Shown here in pieces: positions 8,096 to 17,803 of a stretch of DNA of 64,000 nucleotides. This DNA is from Blautia schinkii DSM 10518 (lineage in GTDB: Bacteria; Bacillota; Clostridia; Lachnospirales; Lachnospiraceae), in assembly GCA_000702025.1 (NCBI GenBank), contig JNKJ01000010.1:1-64000 (forward strand). Reading direction: 5' to 3'. The translations under genes were made by a program, and so were the position numbers. The notes beneath the pieces were generated by a model. That model worked only from the letters and a program-made list of their open reading frames with translations. It was not told the origin of the DNA and ran no database searches. Numbering within the stretch: the stretch's first letter is position 1; each line of letters begins with the position of its first letter.

Positions 8096-9433
8096 ATGCT
8101 TATTATTGGTAACGGAAGAATGATCACACGGGACGCATCCAACGCATTTATCGAAAACGGTGCTGTTGCAATGGATGGTAACACCATAGTTATGGTGGGG
8201 GTAACTGAAGAGGTTAAGAAGGCTTATCCTGATGCCGAATTTGTGGATGCGAAGGGTGGGGTTATCATGCCCGCGTTCATCAATGCCCATGAGCATATCT
8301 ACAGTTCTTTTGCAAGAGGATTGAGCATCAAGGGATATAACCCGCAGGGCTTCCTGGATATTCTGGACGGCATGTGGTGGACCATTGACCGCCATCTGAC
8401 TCTGGAGCAGACGAAGCTTTCTGCATATGCGACATACATTGATTCGATTAAAAACGGTGCGACAACCGTGTTTGACCACCATGCAAGCTTCGGACACATT
8501 ACCGGTTCCCTGAACGCCATCGAAGAGGCTGCCAAGGACCTGGGTGTACGTACCTGTCTCTGCTATGAGATTTCTGACCGTGACGGCATGGAGAAATCCA
8601 GAGAATCCGTGATGGAGAATGTGAACTTTATCAAACACGCACTTGCGGATGACAGTGACATGATCGCCGGAATGATGGGCATGCACGCATCCTTTACCAT
8701 TTCTGATGAGACGATGGCTCTGTGCAACGAGCTGAAGCCGGAGGGCGTAGGCTACCATATCCATGTGGCTGAGGGAATCTATGACCTGCATCAGTGCCTG
8801 AAGGAGCACAGCAAACGTATCGTAGACCGTCTCTACGACTGGAACATTTTAGGACCAAAGACCTTACTGGGCCACTGTATCTATATCAACGAGCATGAGA
8901 TGGAGCTCATCAAGGACACAGACACCATGGTCGTACATAATCCGGAATCCAACATGGGCAATGCCTGCGGATGTCCTCCAACCATGGCGCTGGTACACAA
9001 GGGTGTGCTTACCGGTCTTGGGACCGACGGCTATACTCACGATATGCTTGAGTCCTGGAAGGTTGCCAATGTGCTTCACAAGCATCATCTCTGTGATCCG
9101 AACGCGGCCTGGGGCGAAGTTCCGCAGATGCTTTTCGAGGGCAATGCAAAGATTGCCAACCGCTACTTCAAGAAAGAACTGGGCGTGCTGAAAGAGGGCG
9201 CTGCAGCAGACGTGATCGTACTTGATTACAACCCGCTTACACCGATGAACGCAGACAATGTAAACGGACATCTGATGTTCGGAACAAACGGCAACAGCGT
9301 TGTCACCACCGTAGGAAACGGCAAGGTACTGATGAAAGACCGTGAGGTTCTTGTGTGCGATGTGGATAAGGTGATGGCTGACTGCCGCCAGGCAGCGAAA
9401 GAGCTGGCTGATGATATTAACAGCGGAAGATAA
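8096..9433 (+). CDS. ssnA: Putative aminohydrolase SsnA
   Basis: This 445-residue amidohydrolase-superfamily protein is of the SsnA type found with selenium-dependent molybdenum hydroxylases. The metal-binding motif NAHEHIYS supplies His65 and His67. Later HIHVAEG, LLGHCIYINEHE and GLGTDGYTHD supply the other conserved His and Asp ligands. Published genetics in gut anaerobes links SsnA to urate/purine breakdown, probably hydrolysing a purine-ring intermediate; the exact substrate is not certain. It has a strong AGGAGG site before the ATG and is the first gene of the plus-strand purine block. Confidence 0.9.
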   Translation: MLIIGNGRMITRDASNAFIENGAVAMDGNTIVMVGVTEEVKKAYPDAEFVDAKGGVIMPAFINAHEHIYSSFARGLSIKGYNPQGFLDILDGMWWTIDRHLTLEQTKLSAYATYIDSIKNGATTVFDHHASFGHITGSLNAIEEAAKDLGVRTCLCYEISDRDGMEKSRESVMENVNFIKHALADDSDMIAGMMGMHASFTISDETMALCNELKPEGVGYHIHVAEGIYDLHQCLKEHSKRIVDRLYDWNILGPKTLLGHCIYINEHEMELIKDTDTMVVHNPESNMGNACGCPPTMALVHKGVLTGLGTDGYTHDMLESWKVANVLHKHHLCDPNAAWGEVPQMLFEGNAKIANRYFKKELGVLKEGAAADVIVLDYNPLTPMNADNVNGHLMFGTNGNSVVTTVGNGKVLMKDREVLVCDVDKVMADCRQAAKELADDINSGR

Positions 9434-9558
9434 TTGGGTAATTGTGTTAATTGAGGAAGACTTATGAACCGGCAGCAGAAGACAGATGCTGCGCAGGCTA
9501 ATGAGGCTGGCACAATGAATCCTTTCTGTGCATATTTTCAATACAATGAACGAAATGA

Positions 9559-9582
9559 TACCGCCGGGCTGTTCCGGCGGTA
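9559..9582 (+). other. Intercistronic hairpin between ssnA and ygfK
   Basis: A perfect 9-bp stem, TACCGCCGG and CCGGCGGTA, with a six-base loop. No T-run follows. It ends 29 bp before the ygfK start and shares the CCGGCGG/GGTAATA sequence with the hairpin before xdhD. An RNA processing or stability element is more likely than a terminator. Confidence 0.6.
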
Positions 9583-9611
9583 ATACCGAAATATCTTAGG
9601 AGGTTTTATTT

Positions 9612-12608
9612 ATGAGTGATGTTATGACCTGTATGCCCTTTGGACAATTAATGGACTGGGTTTTACAAGAAAAAAATACAAAAGGTACCGTATTCGGTCT
9701 TCACAGACCATACGAAGCCGACACAAGCAAGAAGCTGCATATTTTTGACCGCAATCTGGAAACACCCATCGGCCCGGCTGCCGGACCGCACACCCAGCTT
9801 GCACAGAACATTATCGCATCTTACTATGCGGGCGCACGTTTCTTCGAGCTGAAAACCGTACAGAAGATGGACGGTGCAGAGCTTGCAGCCTGTGTGAATA
9901 AGCCCTGTATTCTGGCTGAGGATGAGTGCTATAACTGCGAGTGGTCCACCGAATTATACGTTCCCCAGGCAATGGGAGAGTATATTAAAGCATGGTTCAT
10001 CCTGCATGTGATGGCGAAGGAATTCGGCCTCGGCGACGCAGACGGTTTCCAGTTCAATATCTCTGTGGGCTATGACCTGGCAGGCATCAAGGAGCCGAAG
10101 ATAGACGGCTTTATCAACAGCATGAAGGATGCAAAAGACACAGAAATTTTCAAAGAGTGCAGACAGTGGCTCCTTGACAATGTAGATAAATTCCAGAAGG
10201 TGACAAAAGAAGATATCGAGGCAATCCCGTCCGAAATCTGTAATTCCGCCACCATCTCCACCCTGCACGGATGTCCTCCCAATGAAATCGAGAGCATTGC
10301 GAACCATCTCTATAAGGAAAAACACCTGAACACCTTTATCAAATGTAATCCGACACTTCTCGGCTATGAATTTGCCAGAAAGACCATGGATGAAATGGGC
10401 TACGATTACATGATGTTCGGCGATTTCCATTTCCTGGATGACCTGCAGTATAAGGATGCAATCCCGATGTTCAAGCGTCTGATGGCTCTGGCTGACGAGC
10501 TTGGCCTTGCCTTTGGCGTGAAGATTACCAACACCTTCCCGGTAGATGTGACAAGAAACGAGCTTCCGAGCGAAGAAATGTACATGTCCGGAAAATCCCT
10601 GTTCCCGCTGTCCATCTCCCTGGCTGCCATGCTTTCCAGAGAATTTGACGGCAAGCTTCGTATCGCTTATTCCGGCGGTGCGGACTACTACAACATCGAC
10701 CGTATCGTAGGCTGCGGCGTGTGGCCGGTAACGGTTGCCACAACCCTGCTGAAACCGGGCGGATACCAGAGATTTACCCAGATGGCAGATAAGGTTATGG
10801 CTGACGGCGTGAAAGAGTGGAACGGCATTGATGTGGAGGCAATCGAGAAACTGGCTGCCGATGCCAAATGTGACGCTCACCATGTGAAGAATATCAAACC
10901 TCTTCCAAACAGAAAGAATGAGAAGGATGTACCGCTTCTGGACTGCTTCTTCGCACCATGTATCGAAGGCTGCCCGATTCATCAGGACATCACCAACTAT
11001 ATTAAGCTCTCCGGAGAAGGCAAATACGCGGACGCTCTGCGTGTGATTCTTGAGAAAAATGCGCTTCCGTTCATCACCGGAACCTTATGTGCCCATAACT
11101 GTATGAGCAAATGTACCCGTAACTTCTATGAGGAGCCAGTCAATATCCGCGGCACCAAGCTCATCGCGGCAGAAAACGGCTACGATGAGGTTATTAAAGA
11201 AGTGAAAGCTGGAACAGGCTGCGGCAAAAAGGTTGCTGTCATCGGCGGCGGCCCCGCTGGTATCGCTTCCGCATACTTCCTCGCAAGAGCGGGCGCATCT
11301 GTGACTATTTTTGAGAAAGACGCAAAGCTTGGCGGCGTCATCCGCTACGTGATCCCGGGCTTCCGTATTCCGGACGCATCCATCGACAAGGACGTTTCTT
11401 TCATCGAGAAGATGGGCGTGGAAATTAAGACAAATACAGAGATCACCTCTGTGGCTGATGTAAAAGCACAGGGCTACGATGCAGTGATCGTGGCAGTGGG
11501 CGCAAGCGAGCCTGGAACCCTGAAGCTTGAAAAGGGCGAGACTGTCAACGCACTGAAATTCCTCAGAGATTTCAAGGAAGCGGACGGCAAGCTTGACCTT
11601 GGCAAAAATGTGGTTGTCATCGGCGGCGGAAATACCGCAATGGATACTGCAAGAGCAGCGAAACGCACAGAAGGCGTTGAGCATGTGTACTTAGTATATA
11701 GAAGAACCAAACGCTACATGCCGGCAGCAGAGGATGAGCTTCTCGAGGTGCTGGAGGAAGGCGTGGAGTTTAAAGAGCTTCTTTCCCCGGTCAGCCTGGA
11801 GAACGGCCGTCTCCTTTGCAAGAAGATGGAGCTTGGCACCATGGACGCTTCCGGCCGCGCAAGTGTGACCGAGACTGCGGAAACAGAAGAAATCCCGGCT
11901 GACACCGTAATCGTGGCAGTAGGCGAGAAGGTTCCCACCGCATTCTATGAAGCAAACGGCATTGCCGTGAATGAGCGCGGAAAAGCAAAAGTCAACGACA
12001 AGACTCTGGAAACAAGCGTGGAAGGCGTATACCTTGCAGGCGATGGAGCATGCGGCGCAGCTACGATCGTGGAAGCAATCCGTGACGCCCAGCTTGCAGC
12101 AGAAGCAATCCTCGGAGCAGAGGTTGTGAAGGACCAGCCTGTTGTAGGCGAAAACGAGAAATGCTTTGGTAAGAAGGGTACTCTTGTTGAGAGCAAGGAC
12201 GTGGAGAAGGAAAGCGACAGATGTCTCACCTGTAACAAGGTTTGTGAGAATTGTGTGGACGTTTGCCCGAACCGTGCAAATATTTCCATTGTAGTTCCTG
12301 GTATGGAGATGAACCAGATTATCCATGTGGACTATATGTGTAACGAGTGCGGCAACTGCAAGAGCTTCTGCCCGTACGCCAGCGCACCGTACAAGGATAA
12401 ATTCACCCTGTTTGCTACCGAAGCCGACATGGTTGACAGCACCAACGACGGCTTCGTGGTACTCAACCGCGAGACGAAGGAGTGCAAGGTACGTTTCCTG
12501 GGCAAGGAAGCAGGCTGCAAGGCAGACGACCCGGCAGATAAGCTCTACGAGGGCCTGCGCCGCTTAATCTGCGCAGTGATCGACAGCTATTCCTATCTGC
12601 TGCCGTAA
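9612..12608 (+). CDS. ygfK: Putative selenate-reductase-like oxidoreductase subunit YgfK
   Basis: This 998-residue flavo-iron-sulfur protein is built like a fusion of a dihydropyrimidine-dehydrogenase/PreA-type barrel (about 1-430) and a glutamate-synthase small-subunit-like part. Cys-rich motifs CFFAPCIEGCP and CAHNCMSKC precede a FAD Rossmann motif, GGGPAGIASA, near residue 545. An NAD(P)H motif, VVVIGGGNTAMDTA, follows, and two ferredoxin-like clusters end the protein (CLTCNKVCENCVDVCP near 871, CNECGNCKSFCPY near 909). It is named for selenate reduction in E. coli, but in gut anaerobes it is required for urate catabolism, where it may reduce a ring intermediate. That reaction is inference. 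Confidence 0.9.
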   Translation: MSDVMTCMPFGQLMDWVLQEKNTKGTVFGLHRPYEADTSKKLHIFDRNLETPIGPAAGPHTQLAQNIIASYYAGARFFELKTVQKMDGAELAACVNKPCILAEDECYNCEWSTELYVPQAMGEYIKAWFILHVMAKEFGLGDADGFQFNISVGYDLAGIKEPKIDGFINSMKDAKDTEIFKECRQWLLDNVDKFQKVTKEDIEAIPSEICNSATISTLHGCPPNEIESIANHLYKEKHLNTFIKCNPTLLGYEFARKTMDEMGYDYMMFGDFHFLDDLQYKDAIPMFKRLMALADELGLAFGVKITNTFPVDVTRNELPSEEMYMSGKSLFPLSISLAAMLSREFDGKLRIAYSGGADYYNIDRIVGCGVWPVTVATTLLKPGGYQRFTQMADKVMADGVKEWNGIDVEAIEKLAADAKCDAHHVKNIKPLPNRKNEKDVPLLDCFFAPCIEGCPIHQDITNYIKLSGEGKYADALRVILEKNALPFITGTLCAHNCMSKCTRNFYEEPVNIRGTKLIAAENGYDEVIKEVKAGTGCGKKVAVIGGGPAGIASAYFLARAGASVTIFEKDAKLGGVIRYVIPGFRIPDASIDKDVSFIEKMGVEIKTNTEITSVADVKAQGYDAVIVAVGASEPGTLKLEKGETVNALKFLRDFKEADGKLDLGKNVVVIGGGNTAMDTARAAKRTEGVEHVYLVYRRTKRYMPAAEDELLEVLEEGVEFKELLSPVSLENGRLLCKKMELGTMDASGRASVTETAETEEIPADTVIVAVGEKVPTAFYEANGIAVNERGKAKVNDKTLETSVEGVYLAGDGACGAATIVEAIRDAQLAAEAILGAEVVKDQPVVGENEKCFGKKGTLVESKDVEKESDRCLTCNKVCENCVDVCPNRANISIVVPGMEMNQIIHVDYMCNECGNCKSFCPYASAPYKDKFTLFATEADMVDSTNDGFVVLNRETKECKVRFLGKEAGCKADDPADKLYEGLRRLICAVIDSYSYLLP

Positions 12609-12644
12609 CGGACTTTCATAGTAATTAAATATCGGATTCTTACG

Positions 12645-12677
12645 TTATTACCGGCGGTTTCAAACTGCCGGTAATAA
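12645..12677 (+). other. Long palindromic hairpin between ygfK and xdhD
   Basis: A 33-base near-perfect palindrome: TTATTACCGGCGGTTT, one base, then AAACTGCCGGTAATAA, with one G-T wobble. No T-run follows. It lies 29 bp before the xdhD ATG, the same distance as the hairpin before ygfK, and shares CCGGCGG and GGTAATA with it. Confidence 0.75.
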
Positions 12678-12705
12678 TTATAAAATCCCTGAACGGAGGG
12701 TACTT

Positions 12706-15255
12706 ATGTTCAGTTTTTTTGTCAATGGTAAAGAATATCACGAAGAGAAAGATATGAAGCTTCTTCCCTTCCTGCGCAATGTGTGCGGCCTGAAGTCCGT
12801 GAAGGACGGCTGCAGCGAGGGCGCCTGCGGTACCTGCCATGTGCTCATCGACGGCAAAGCCACGAAAGCCTGCGTACCTAAGCTCTCCAAGCTGGAAGGC
12901 AAGCACATCCTCACCATCGAGGGTTTTGAAGAGGAAGAGAAGGAGATTTTTGTCCGCGCCTTTGGGGAGGCGGGAGCCGTGCAGTGCGGCTTCTGTATTC
13001 CGGGTATGGTCATCAGTGCCAAGGGCCTGATTGACAAGAATCCCAACCCGACCCGGGCGGATGCAGCGGAGGCCATTAAAAACAATATCTGCCGCTGTAC
13101 CGGATATAAAAAGATCATCGACGGCATTCTTCTCGCCGCACAGTATAAGCGTGAGGGTCTGCCCGAGGAGAAAGAATATTCCTGGAAGCTTGGGGAGAGA
13201 GTACCGCGCGTAGATGTGCGGGAAAAGGTCTTAGGCTACGGAGAATACCCCGACGATGTCGAGGTGGAGGGCATGATTTACGGCAGCGCCGTCCGTTCTG
13301 CATATCCCCGCGCCATTGTCAAGGCTATCCACACCGAAAAGGCCAAAGCCCTCCCGGGTGTGGTGGCAGTGTATACGGCAGAGGATATCCCCGGCAGTGT
13401 GAAGGTAGGCCACCTCAAGCATGACTGGGATGCCCTCATTCCCGTGGGCAAAACCACCCACTATCTGGGCGATGCCATTGCACTGGTAGCCGCAGAGACT
13501 CTGGAAATCGTGGAGGAGGCCAAGAAGCTTGTCGAGGTAGAATATGAGGAGCTTCCCATGGTGCGCAGCCCCTATGAGGCTATGAAGGAGGATGCTCCGT
13601 TAGTTCATGAGGACGGCAATTTGATGGCACATTTCCAGGTGAGCAGAGGAAATGCAGACGAAGCAATCCGCAATTCCAAATATGTGCTCAACGATACCTT
13701 TCAAACTCCCTGGACCGAGCATGCGTTCCTGGAGCCGGAGTGCGCGGTAGCCCTTCCCGACGGCGACGGAGTGCTGGTTTACTCCACAGACCAGGGCGTG
13801 TACGATACCCAGCATGAATGCATGATGCTTCTGGGACTGCCCGCAGAGAAGGTGAAGGTCCGCAACAAGCTTGTGGGCGGCGGCTTCGGAGGCAAGGAGG
13901 ACGTGACCGTACAGCATCACGCTGCCATGATTGCCTACCTCACGAAACGTCCGGTAAAGGTGAAGCTGACCAGAGCGGAGAGCATTCTCATCCATCCAAA
14001 GCGTCATCCCATGGACATGGAATTCACTCTGGGCTGTGACGAAAATGGTATCATCCAGGGCGTAAAAGCCACGGTCATTGCAGATACAGGCGCTTACGCA
14101 TCACTTGGAGGACCCGTGCTGCAGCGTGCATGTACCCATGCCGCAGGTCCGTATAATTATCAGAACTTTGAAATCGACGGCAAGGCATACTATACCAACA
14201 ATCCGCCGGCCGGGGCATTCCGCGGCTTCGGCGTGACCCAGACCTGCTTTGCCATGGAGATGCTGCTCACGAAGATGGCGGGCGAGGTTGGCATTTCCCC
14301 ATGGGAAATCCGCTACCGCAATGCCATCCGTCCGGGCCAGGAGCTTCCCAACGGACAGCTTGTGGATGATTCCACCGCCCTTGCGGAGACGCTCGAGGCC
14401 GTGAAGGACGTCTATGAGAAATATCCCCGCACAGGAATCGCCTGCGCCATGAAAAACGCAGGAGTGGGCGTGGGACTTCCCGACTGGGGAAGAAGCCGCC
14501 TCTATGTGAAGGACGGCCGCGTGGAGATTCATGCCGGGGCCTCCTGCATCGGCCAGGGACTTGGCACCGTGCTGGTACAGATGGTGGCTGAGACGCTTGG
14601 TCTGAGCCGTGAGCAGATATACTATGATGCTTCCAACACCTACGATGCGCCGGATTCCGGCACCACCTCAGGTTCCCGCCAGACCCTGATTACAGGCGAG
14701 GCGACCTTAAGAGCGTGTGCGCTTCTCAAAGAAGACCTGAAGGAGCACACACTGGAGGAGCTTTCCGGGAAAGAGTATCTTGGCGAATATCTGGCAAAGA
14801 CGGACCCCATGGGTTCCGATATCAAGAATCCTGTGTCCCACGTAGCTTACGGCTACGCCACTCAGGTCTGCATACTCAATGAAGAAGGAATGGTGGAAAA
14901 AATCGTGGCGGCCCATGATGTGGGAAAAGCGGTCAATCCATTGTCTGTAGAGGGCCAGATTGAGGGCGGAGTAATCATGTCCTACGGCTTTGCACTCACA
15001 GAAAAATATCCGATTACGGATTGCAAACCTACCGCCAAATATGGTACACTAGGATTACCAAAAGCAAACAAAATTCCTGAGGTTGAGAGCATTATTGTAG
15101 AAAAAGAAGGGCTGAATGTAGCCTGTGGTGCCATCGGTATCGGAGAGATCACTTCGATTCCCACAGCGCCCGCCATCGCCGGGGCGTACTACAGGCTGGA
15201 CGGAGAGTTCCGAAACACCCTCCCGGTCAAAAATACTCCATACGAGAAGAAATAA
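12706..15255 (+). CDS. xdhD: Selenium-dependent xanthine dehydrogenase, fused Fe-S and molybdenum domains
   Basis: This 849-residue protein fuses an N-terminal [2Fe-2S] part (about 1-150) to a molybdopterin-binding part (about 165-849). The first part has GCSEGACGTCHV and then QCGFCIPG with CRCTGY; the second has GGGFGGKED near residue 389 and the GIGEITSIPTAPAIAGA block, whose Glu is the conserved active-site base. The layout matches E. coli XdhD, one of the genes needed for anaerobic urate use. There is no FAD domain, so electrons must leave to another protein, plausibly YgfK upstream or the XdhB type. The selenium is expected as a cofactor ligand, not as selenocysteine. Confidence 0.9.
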   Translation: MFSFFVNGKEYHEEKDMKLLPFLRNVCGLKSVKDGCSEGACGTCHVLIDGKATKACVPKLSKLEGKHILTIEGFEEEEKEIFVRAFGEAGAVQCGFCIPGMVISAKGLIDKNPNPTRADAAEAIKNNICRCTGYKKIIDGILLAAQYKREGLPEEKEYSWKLGERVPRVDVREKVLGYGEYPDDVEVEGMIYGSAVRSAYPRAIVKAIHTEKAKALPGVVAVYTAEDIPGSVKVGHLKHDWDALIPVGKTTHYLGDAIALVAAETLEIVEEAKKLVEVEYEELPMVRSPYEAMKEDAPLVHEDGNLMAHFQVSRGNADEAIRNSKYVLNDTFQTPWTEHAFLEPECAVALPDGDGVLVYSTDQGVYDTQHECMMLLGLPAEKVKVRNKLVGGGFGGKEDVTVQHHAAMIAYLTKRPVKVKLTRAESILIHPKRHPMDMEFTLGCDENGIIQGVKATVIADTGAYASLGGPVLQRACTHAAGPYNYQNFEIDGKAYYTNNPPAGAFRGFGVTQTCFAMEMLLTKMAGEVGISPWEIRYRNAIRPGQELPNGQLVDDSTALAETLEAVKDVYEKYPRTGIACAMKNAGVGVGLPDWGRSRLYVKDGRVEIHAGASCIGQGLGTVLVQMVAETLGLSREQIYYDASNTYDAPDSGTTSGSRQTLITGEATLRACALLKEDLKEHTLEELSGKEYLGEYLAKTDPMGSDIKNPVSHVAYGYATQVCILNEEGMVEKIVAAHDVGKAVNPLSVEGQIEGGVIMSYGFALTEKYPITDCKPTAKYGTLGLPKANKIPEVESIIVEKEGLNVACGAIGIGEITSIPTAPAIAGAYYRLDGEFRNTLPVKNTPYEKK

Positions 15256-15459
15256 GGTAACGGTTCGGGTCCGCCTGAGCTGTTGCGAAATAAGCTTATT
15301 GCTCACTCCGCGACCAGCATCATGCTTGGCTGGTCTTTAGGAATAAAATAAGAAAGTAGCATGGTTCGGAGCCGGACACCAGTCCTGAGGGGAACACAAG
15401 ATTCCTTGGGATTAGTCCGGCTTCTTTTTTATAAAATTATAAGTAAAGAGGTGAAACAA
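15256..15459 (+). promoter_or_regulatory. Structured leader with attenuator-like terminator before xdhA
   Basis: The 204-bp gap holds three successive structures. The first is TGAGC 15276-15280 with GCTCA 15301-15305, enclosing the palindrome AATAAGCTTATT. The second is GACCAGC 15312-15318 with GCTGGTC 15329-15335. The third is a long stem closed by AGCCGGAC 15370-15377 and GTCCGGCT 15415-15422, extended by a ten-pair inner helix, followed by T6 at 15425-15430. The last is a strong terminator 30 bp before the xdhA ATG, which suggests attenuation or a riboswitch. No known riboswitch class was recognised. Confidence 0.6.
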
Positions 15460-17733
15460 ATGATTGGAAAGAGTGTTCCAAGAGTTGACGCTTATGAGAA
15501 GGTCACCGGCCGCGCGAAATTTACGGACGATATGATTCTCGATAAGTGCCTGGTTGCAAAGGTGTATCACGCCAGAATCGGCAACGGGATTGTGAAATCC
15601 ATCGATACCAGCGAAGCAGAAGCCTTGGACGGCGTAGTAAAAGTCGTGACTTTTAAGGACGTACCGAATCATTGTTACCCCACCCCGGGGCATCCATGGT
15701 CGGTAGAGCTGGCGCATCAGGACGTTGCGGACCGGAATATCCTCACAGGAAGGATTCGTTATTACGGCGACGACATTGCCGCTGTGGTGGCGGAGGACGA
15801 GGTCACGGCTGCCCGGGCTTTGCGGCTCATCAAGGTAGAGTATGAGGAGTATCCGGTGGAAATCCATCCCCGGAAATCCATGTGGGGCAGCCGCCCGCCC
15901 ATCCATCTGGATAAGAAGGATAATGTACTGGCGCGCTCCAATTTCTTTATCGGAAATGTGGAGCAGGGGTTCGAGGACTCGGAGACGGTCATCAAGAGAA
16001 GCTACAAGACCCCCATCGTCCAGCACTGCCACATTGAAAATCCGATTTCCTACGCATATCTGGATAAGGGCAGGGTTGTGATCGTGACCTCCACCCAGAT
16101 TCCTCACATTGTCCGCCGCGTGGTGGGCCAGGCGCTGGGGATTCCCTGGGGCAAGGTGCGGGTGATCAAGCCTTATATTGGCGGAGGCTTCGGAAATAAA
16201 CAGGATGTTCTGTACGAGCCGCTGAACGCTTTCCTTACCATGCAGGTGGGCGGAAGAGTGGTGAAGCTGGATGTGAGCAGGGAGGAAACTTTCTGCAATA
16301 CCAGAACCCGTCATTCCATTGAATATGATTTAAAAGCAGGTGTGGATAAGCAGGGACGACTGGTCGCCAAGGACATGATGTCCATCTCCAACCAAGGTGC
16401 GTATGCATCCCACGGTCACGCCATCGCTGCCAACGGGCTGACAGCCTGGAGACTGCAGTATGCCTGTCCAAACATCCGCGGTGAGGCTTATACAGTGTAC
16501 ACCAACACGCCCGTGGCAGGAGCCATGCGTGCTTACGGAATCCCTCAGGCAGCGTTTGTGATTGAGTGCTTTATGGATGATATTGCCCATGAAATCGGCA
16601 TGGACCCTCTTGAATTCCGCAGAAAGAACCTGATCCAGGGTTACTATGAGGATGCTTATCTGAAGCCCATTGCTGCCAATACAAACGGCATTTTCGAGTG
16701 CCTTGAAAAGGGTGCGGAATATATCCACTGGGATGAGAAACGGAAAGCATACGCAGAGCAGACCGGAGACATCAGGCGCGGCGTTGGTATGTCCCTGTTT
16801 TCGTATAAGACAGGTGTGTGGCCCATTTCCCTGGAGATTGCAGGAGCCAGGATGAGCCTGAACCAAGACGGCAGTGTCCAGCTTCAGATTGGAGCCACGG
16901 AGATTGGTCAGGGCGCAGATACCGTATTTTCCCAGATGGCTGCGGAGACTTTACATATGGATGTTGAGGATATCCATATCCAGACAGTCCAGGATACAGA
17001 TGTGACGCCATTTGATACAGGCGCGTATGCATCCCGTCAGTCCTTTGTGACAGGCACGGCAGTGCGCGAATGCGCAGAGCTTCTTTTAGAAAAAATCCTG
17101 GCATATGCGAAGACGCTGCTTCCCGAAGAGACAAGAGCGCTTTCTTTGGACCACGGCTGGATTTTTGCAGGAGAGGACCATGCTATTTCCCTGGAGAATC
17201 TGGCGCTTGAGAGCTATTATAGTCTCACCAATTCCTCTGTGATCACCGCAGAGACTTCAAAACAAGTAAAGAAAAACACGCTCGCCACGGGCTGCTGCTT
17301 CGTGGAGGTAGAAGTAGACATAAAGCTTGGAAAGATTAAAATCCTTGATATCGTCAATGTGCATGACAGCGGTAAGCTTCTCAATCCGCAGCTTGCCGAG
17401 ATGCAGGTGCATGGCGGTATGTCCATGGGGATGGGCTATGGGCTCAGCGAGCAGCTCATCCTGGATGAAAAGACAGGACGGCCTTTAAACGGCACGCTTC
17501 TTGACTATAAGCTCATGACCACCATGGATACGCCTGACCTGAAAGCAGACTTTGTGGAGCTGGATGATCCCATGGGACCGTACGGCAATAAGGCTCTGGG
17601 CGAGCCTCCGGCCATCCCGGGCGCTCCGGCCATCCGCAATGCAGTGCTTCACGCCACAGGTGTGGCCTTCAACGAAAACCCGCTGACACCGCAGAGGCTT
17701 ATCAAAGGCTTCAAAGAAGCCGGGCTTATCTAG
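15460..17733 (+). CDS. xdhA: Xanthine dehydrogenase, molybdenum-binding subunit
   Basis: This 757-residue subunit has the molybdopterin-cytosine-dinucleotide domains of the xanthine-oxidase family: VPRVDAYEKVTGRAKFTDD at the start, GGGFGNKQDV near residue 240, GAMRAYG, IGQGADTVFSQ, and ALGEPPAIPGAP with the conserved catalytic Glu. Length agrees with E. coli XdhA (about 750). The ATG at 15460 follows an AGAGGTG ribosome binding site; a longer frame reaching 15361 would run through the terminator hairpin and is rejected. It forms a three-subunit enzyme with the two genes that follow. Substrate could be xanthine, hypoxanthine or another purine. Confidence 0.92.
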   Translation: MIGKSVPRVDAYEKVTGRAKFTDDMILDKCLVAKVYHARIGNGIVKSIDTSEAEALDGVVKVVTFKDVPNHCYPTPGHPWSVELAHQDVADRNILTGRIRYYGDDIAAVVAEDEVTAARALRLIKVEYEEYPVEIHPRKSMWGSRPPIHLDKKDNVLARSNFFIGNVEQGFEDSETVIKRSYKTPIVQHCHIENPISYAYLDKGRVVIVTSTQIPHIVRRVVGQALGIPWGKVRVIKPYIGGGFGNKQDVLYEPLNAFLTMQVGGRVVKLDVSREETFCNTRTRHSIEYDLKAGVDKQGRLVAKDMMSISNQGAYASHGHAIAANGLTAWRLQYACPNIRGEAYTVYTNTPVAGAMRAYGIPQAAFVIECFMDDIAHEIGMDPLEFRRKNLIQGYYEDAYLKPIAANTNGIFECLEKGAEYIHWDEKRKAYAEQTGDIRRGVGMSLFSYKTGVWPISLEIAGARMSLNQDGSVQLQIGATEIGQGADTVFSQMAAETLHMDVEDIHIQTVQDTDVTPFDTGAYASRQSFVTGTAVRECAELLLEKILAYAKTLLPEETRALSLDHGWIFAGEDHAISLENLALESYYSLTNSSVITAETSKQVKKNTLATGCCFVEVEVDIKLGKIKILDIVNVHDSGKLLNPQLAEMQVHGGMSMGMGYGLSEQLILDEKTGRPLNGTLLDYKLMTTMDTPDLKADFVELDDPMGPYGNKALGEPPAIPGAPAIRNAVLHATGVAFNENPLTPQRLIKGFKEAGLI

Positions 17734-17757
17734 TGCCGCCCGGCACAAATACAGCGG

Positions 17758-17781
17758 GCAGGTATGCAGGAGTATACCTGA
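17758..17781 (+). other. Intercistronic hairpin between xdhA and xdhB
   Basis: CAGGTAT and ATACCTG form a 7-bp stem around an eight-base loop, just after a smaller TGCCG/CGGCA stem. No T-run follows, and the GGGAG ribosome binding site of xdhB is immediately downstream. Confidence 0.45.
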
Positions 17782-17803
17782 TTGAAAGAAGGGAGAGTGC
17801 GGA

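Noticed and set aside
15256-15459. T-box or tRNA gene in the gap before xdhA
   Set aside because: No T-box core sequence and no cloverleaf or CCA-type end; the hairpins fit a terminator leader.
12706-17733. Selenocysteine (in-frame TGA) in the selenium-dependent hydroxylases
   Set aside because: Both frames are open without internal TGA. Selenium in this class is a labile cofactor ligand.
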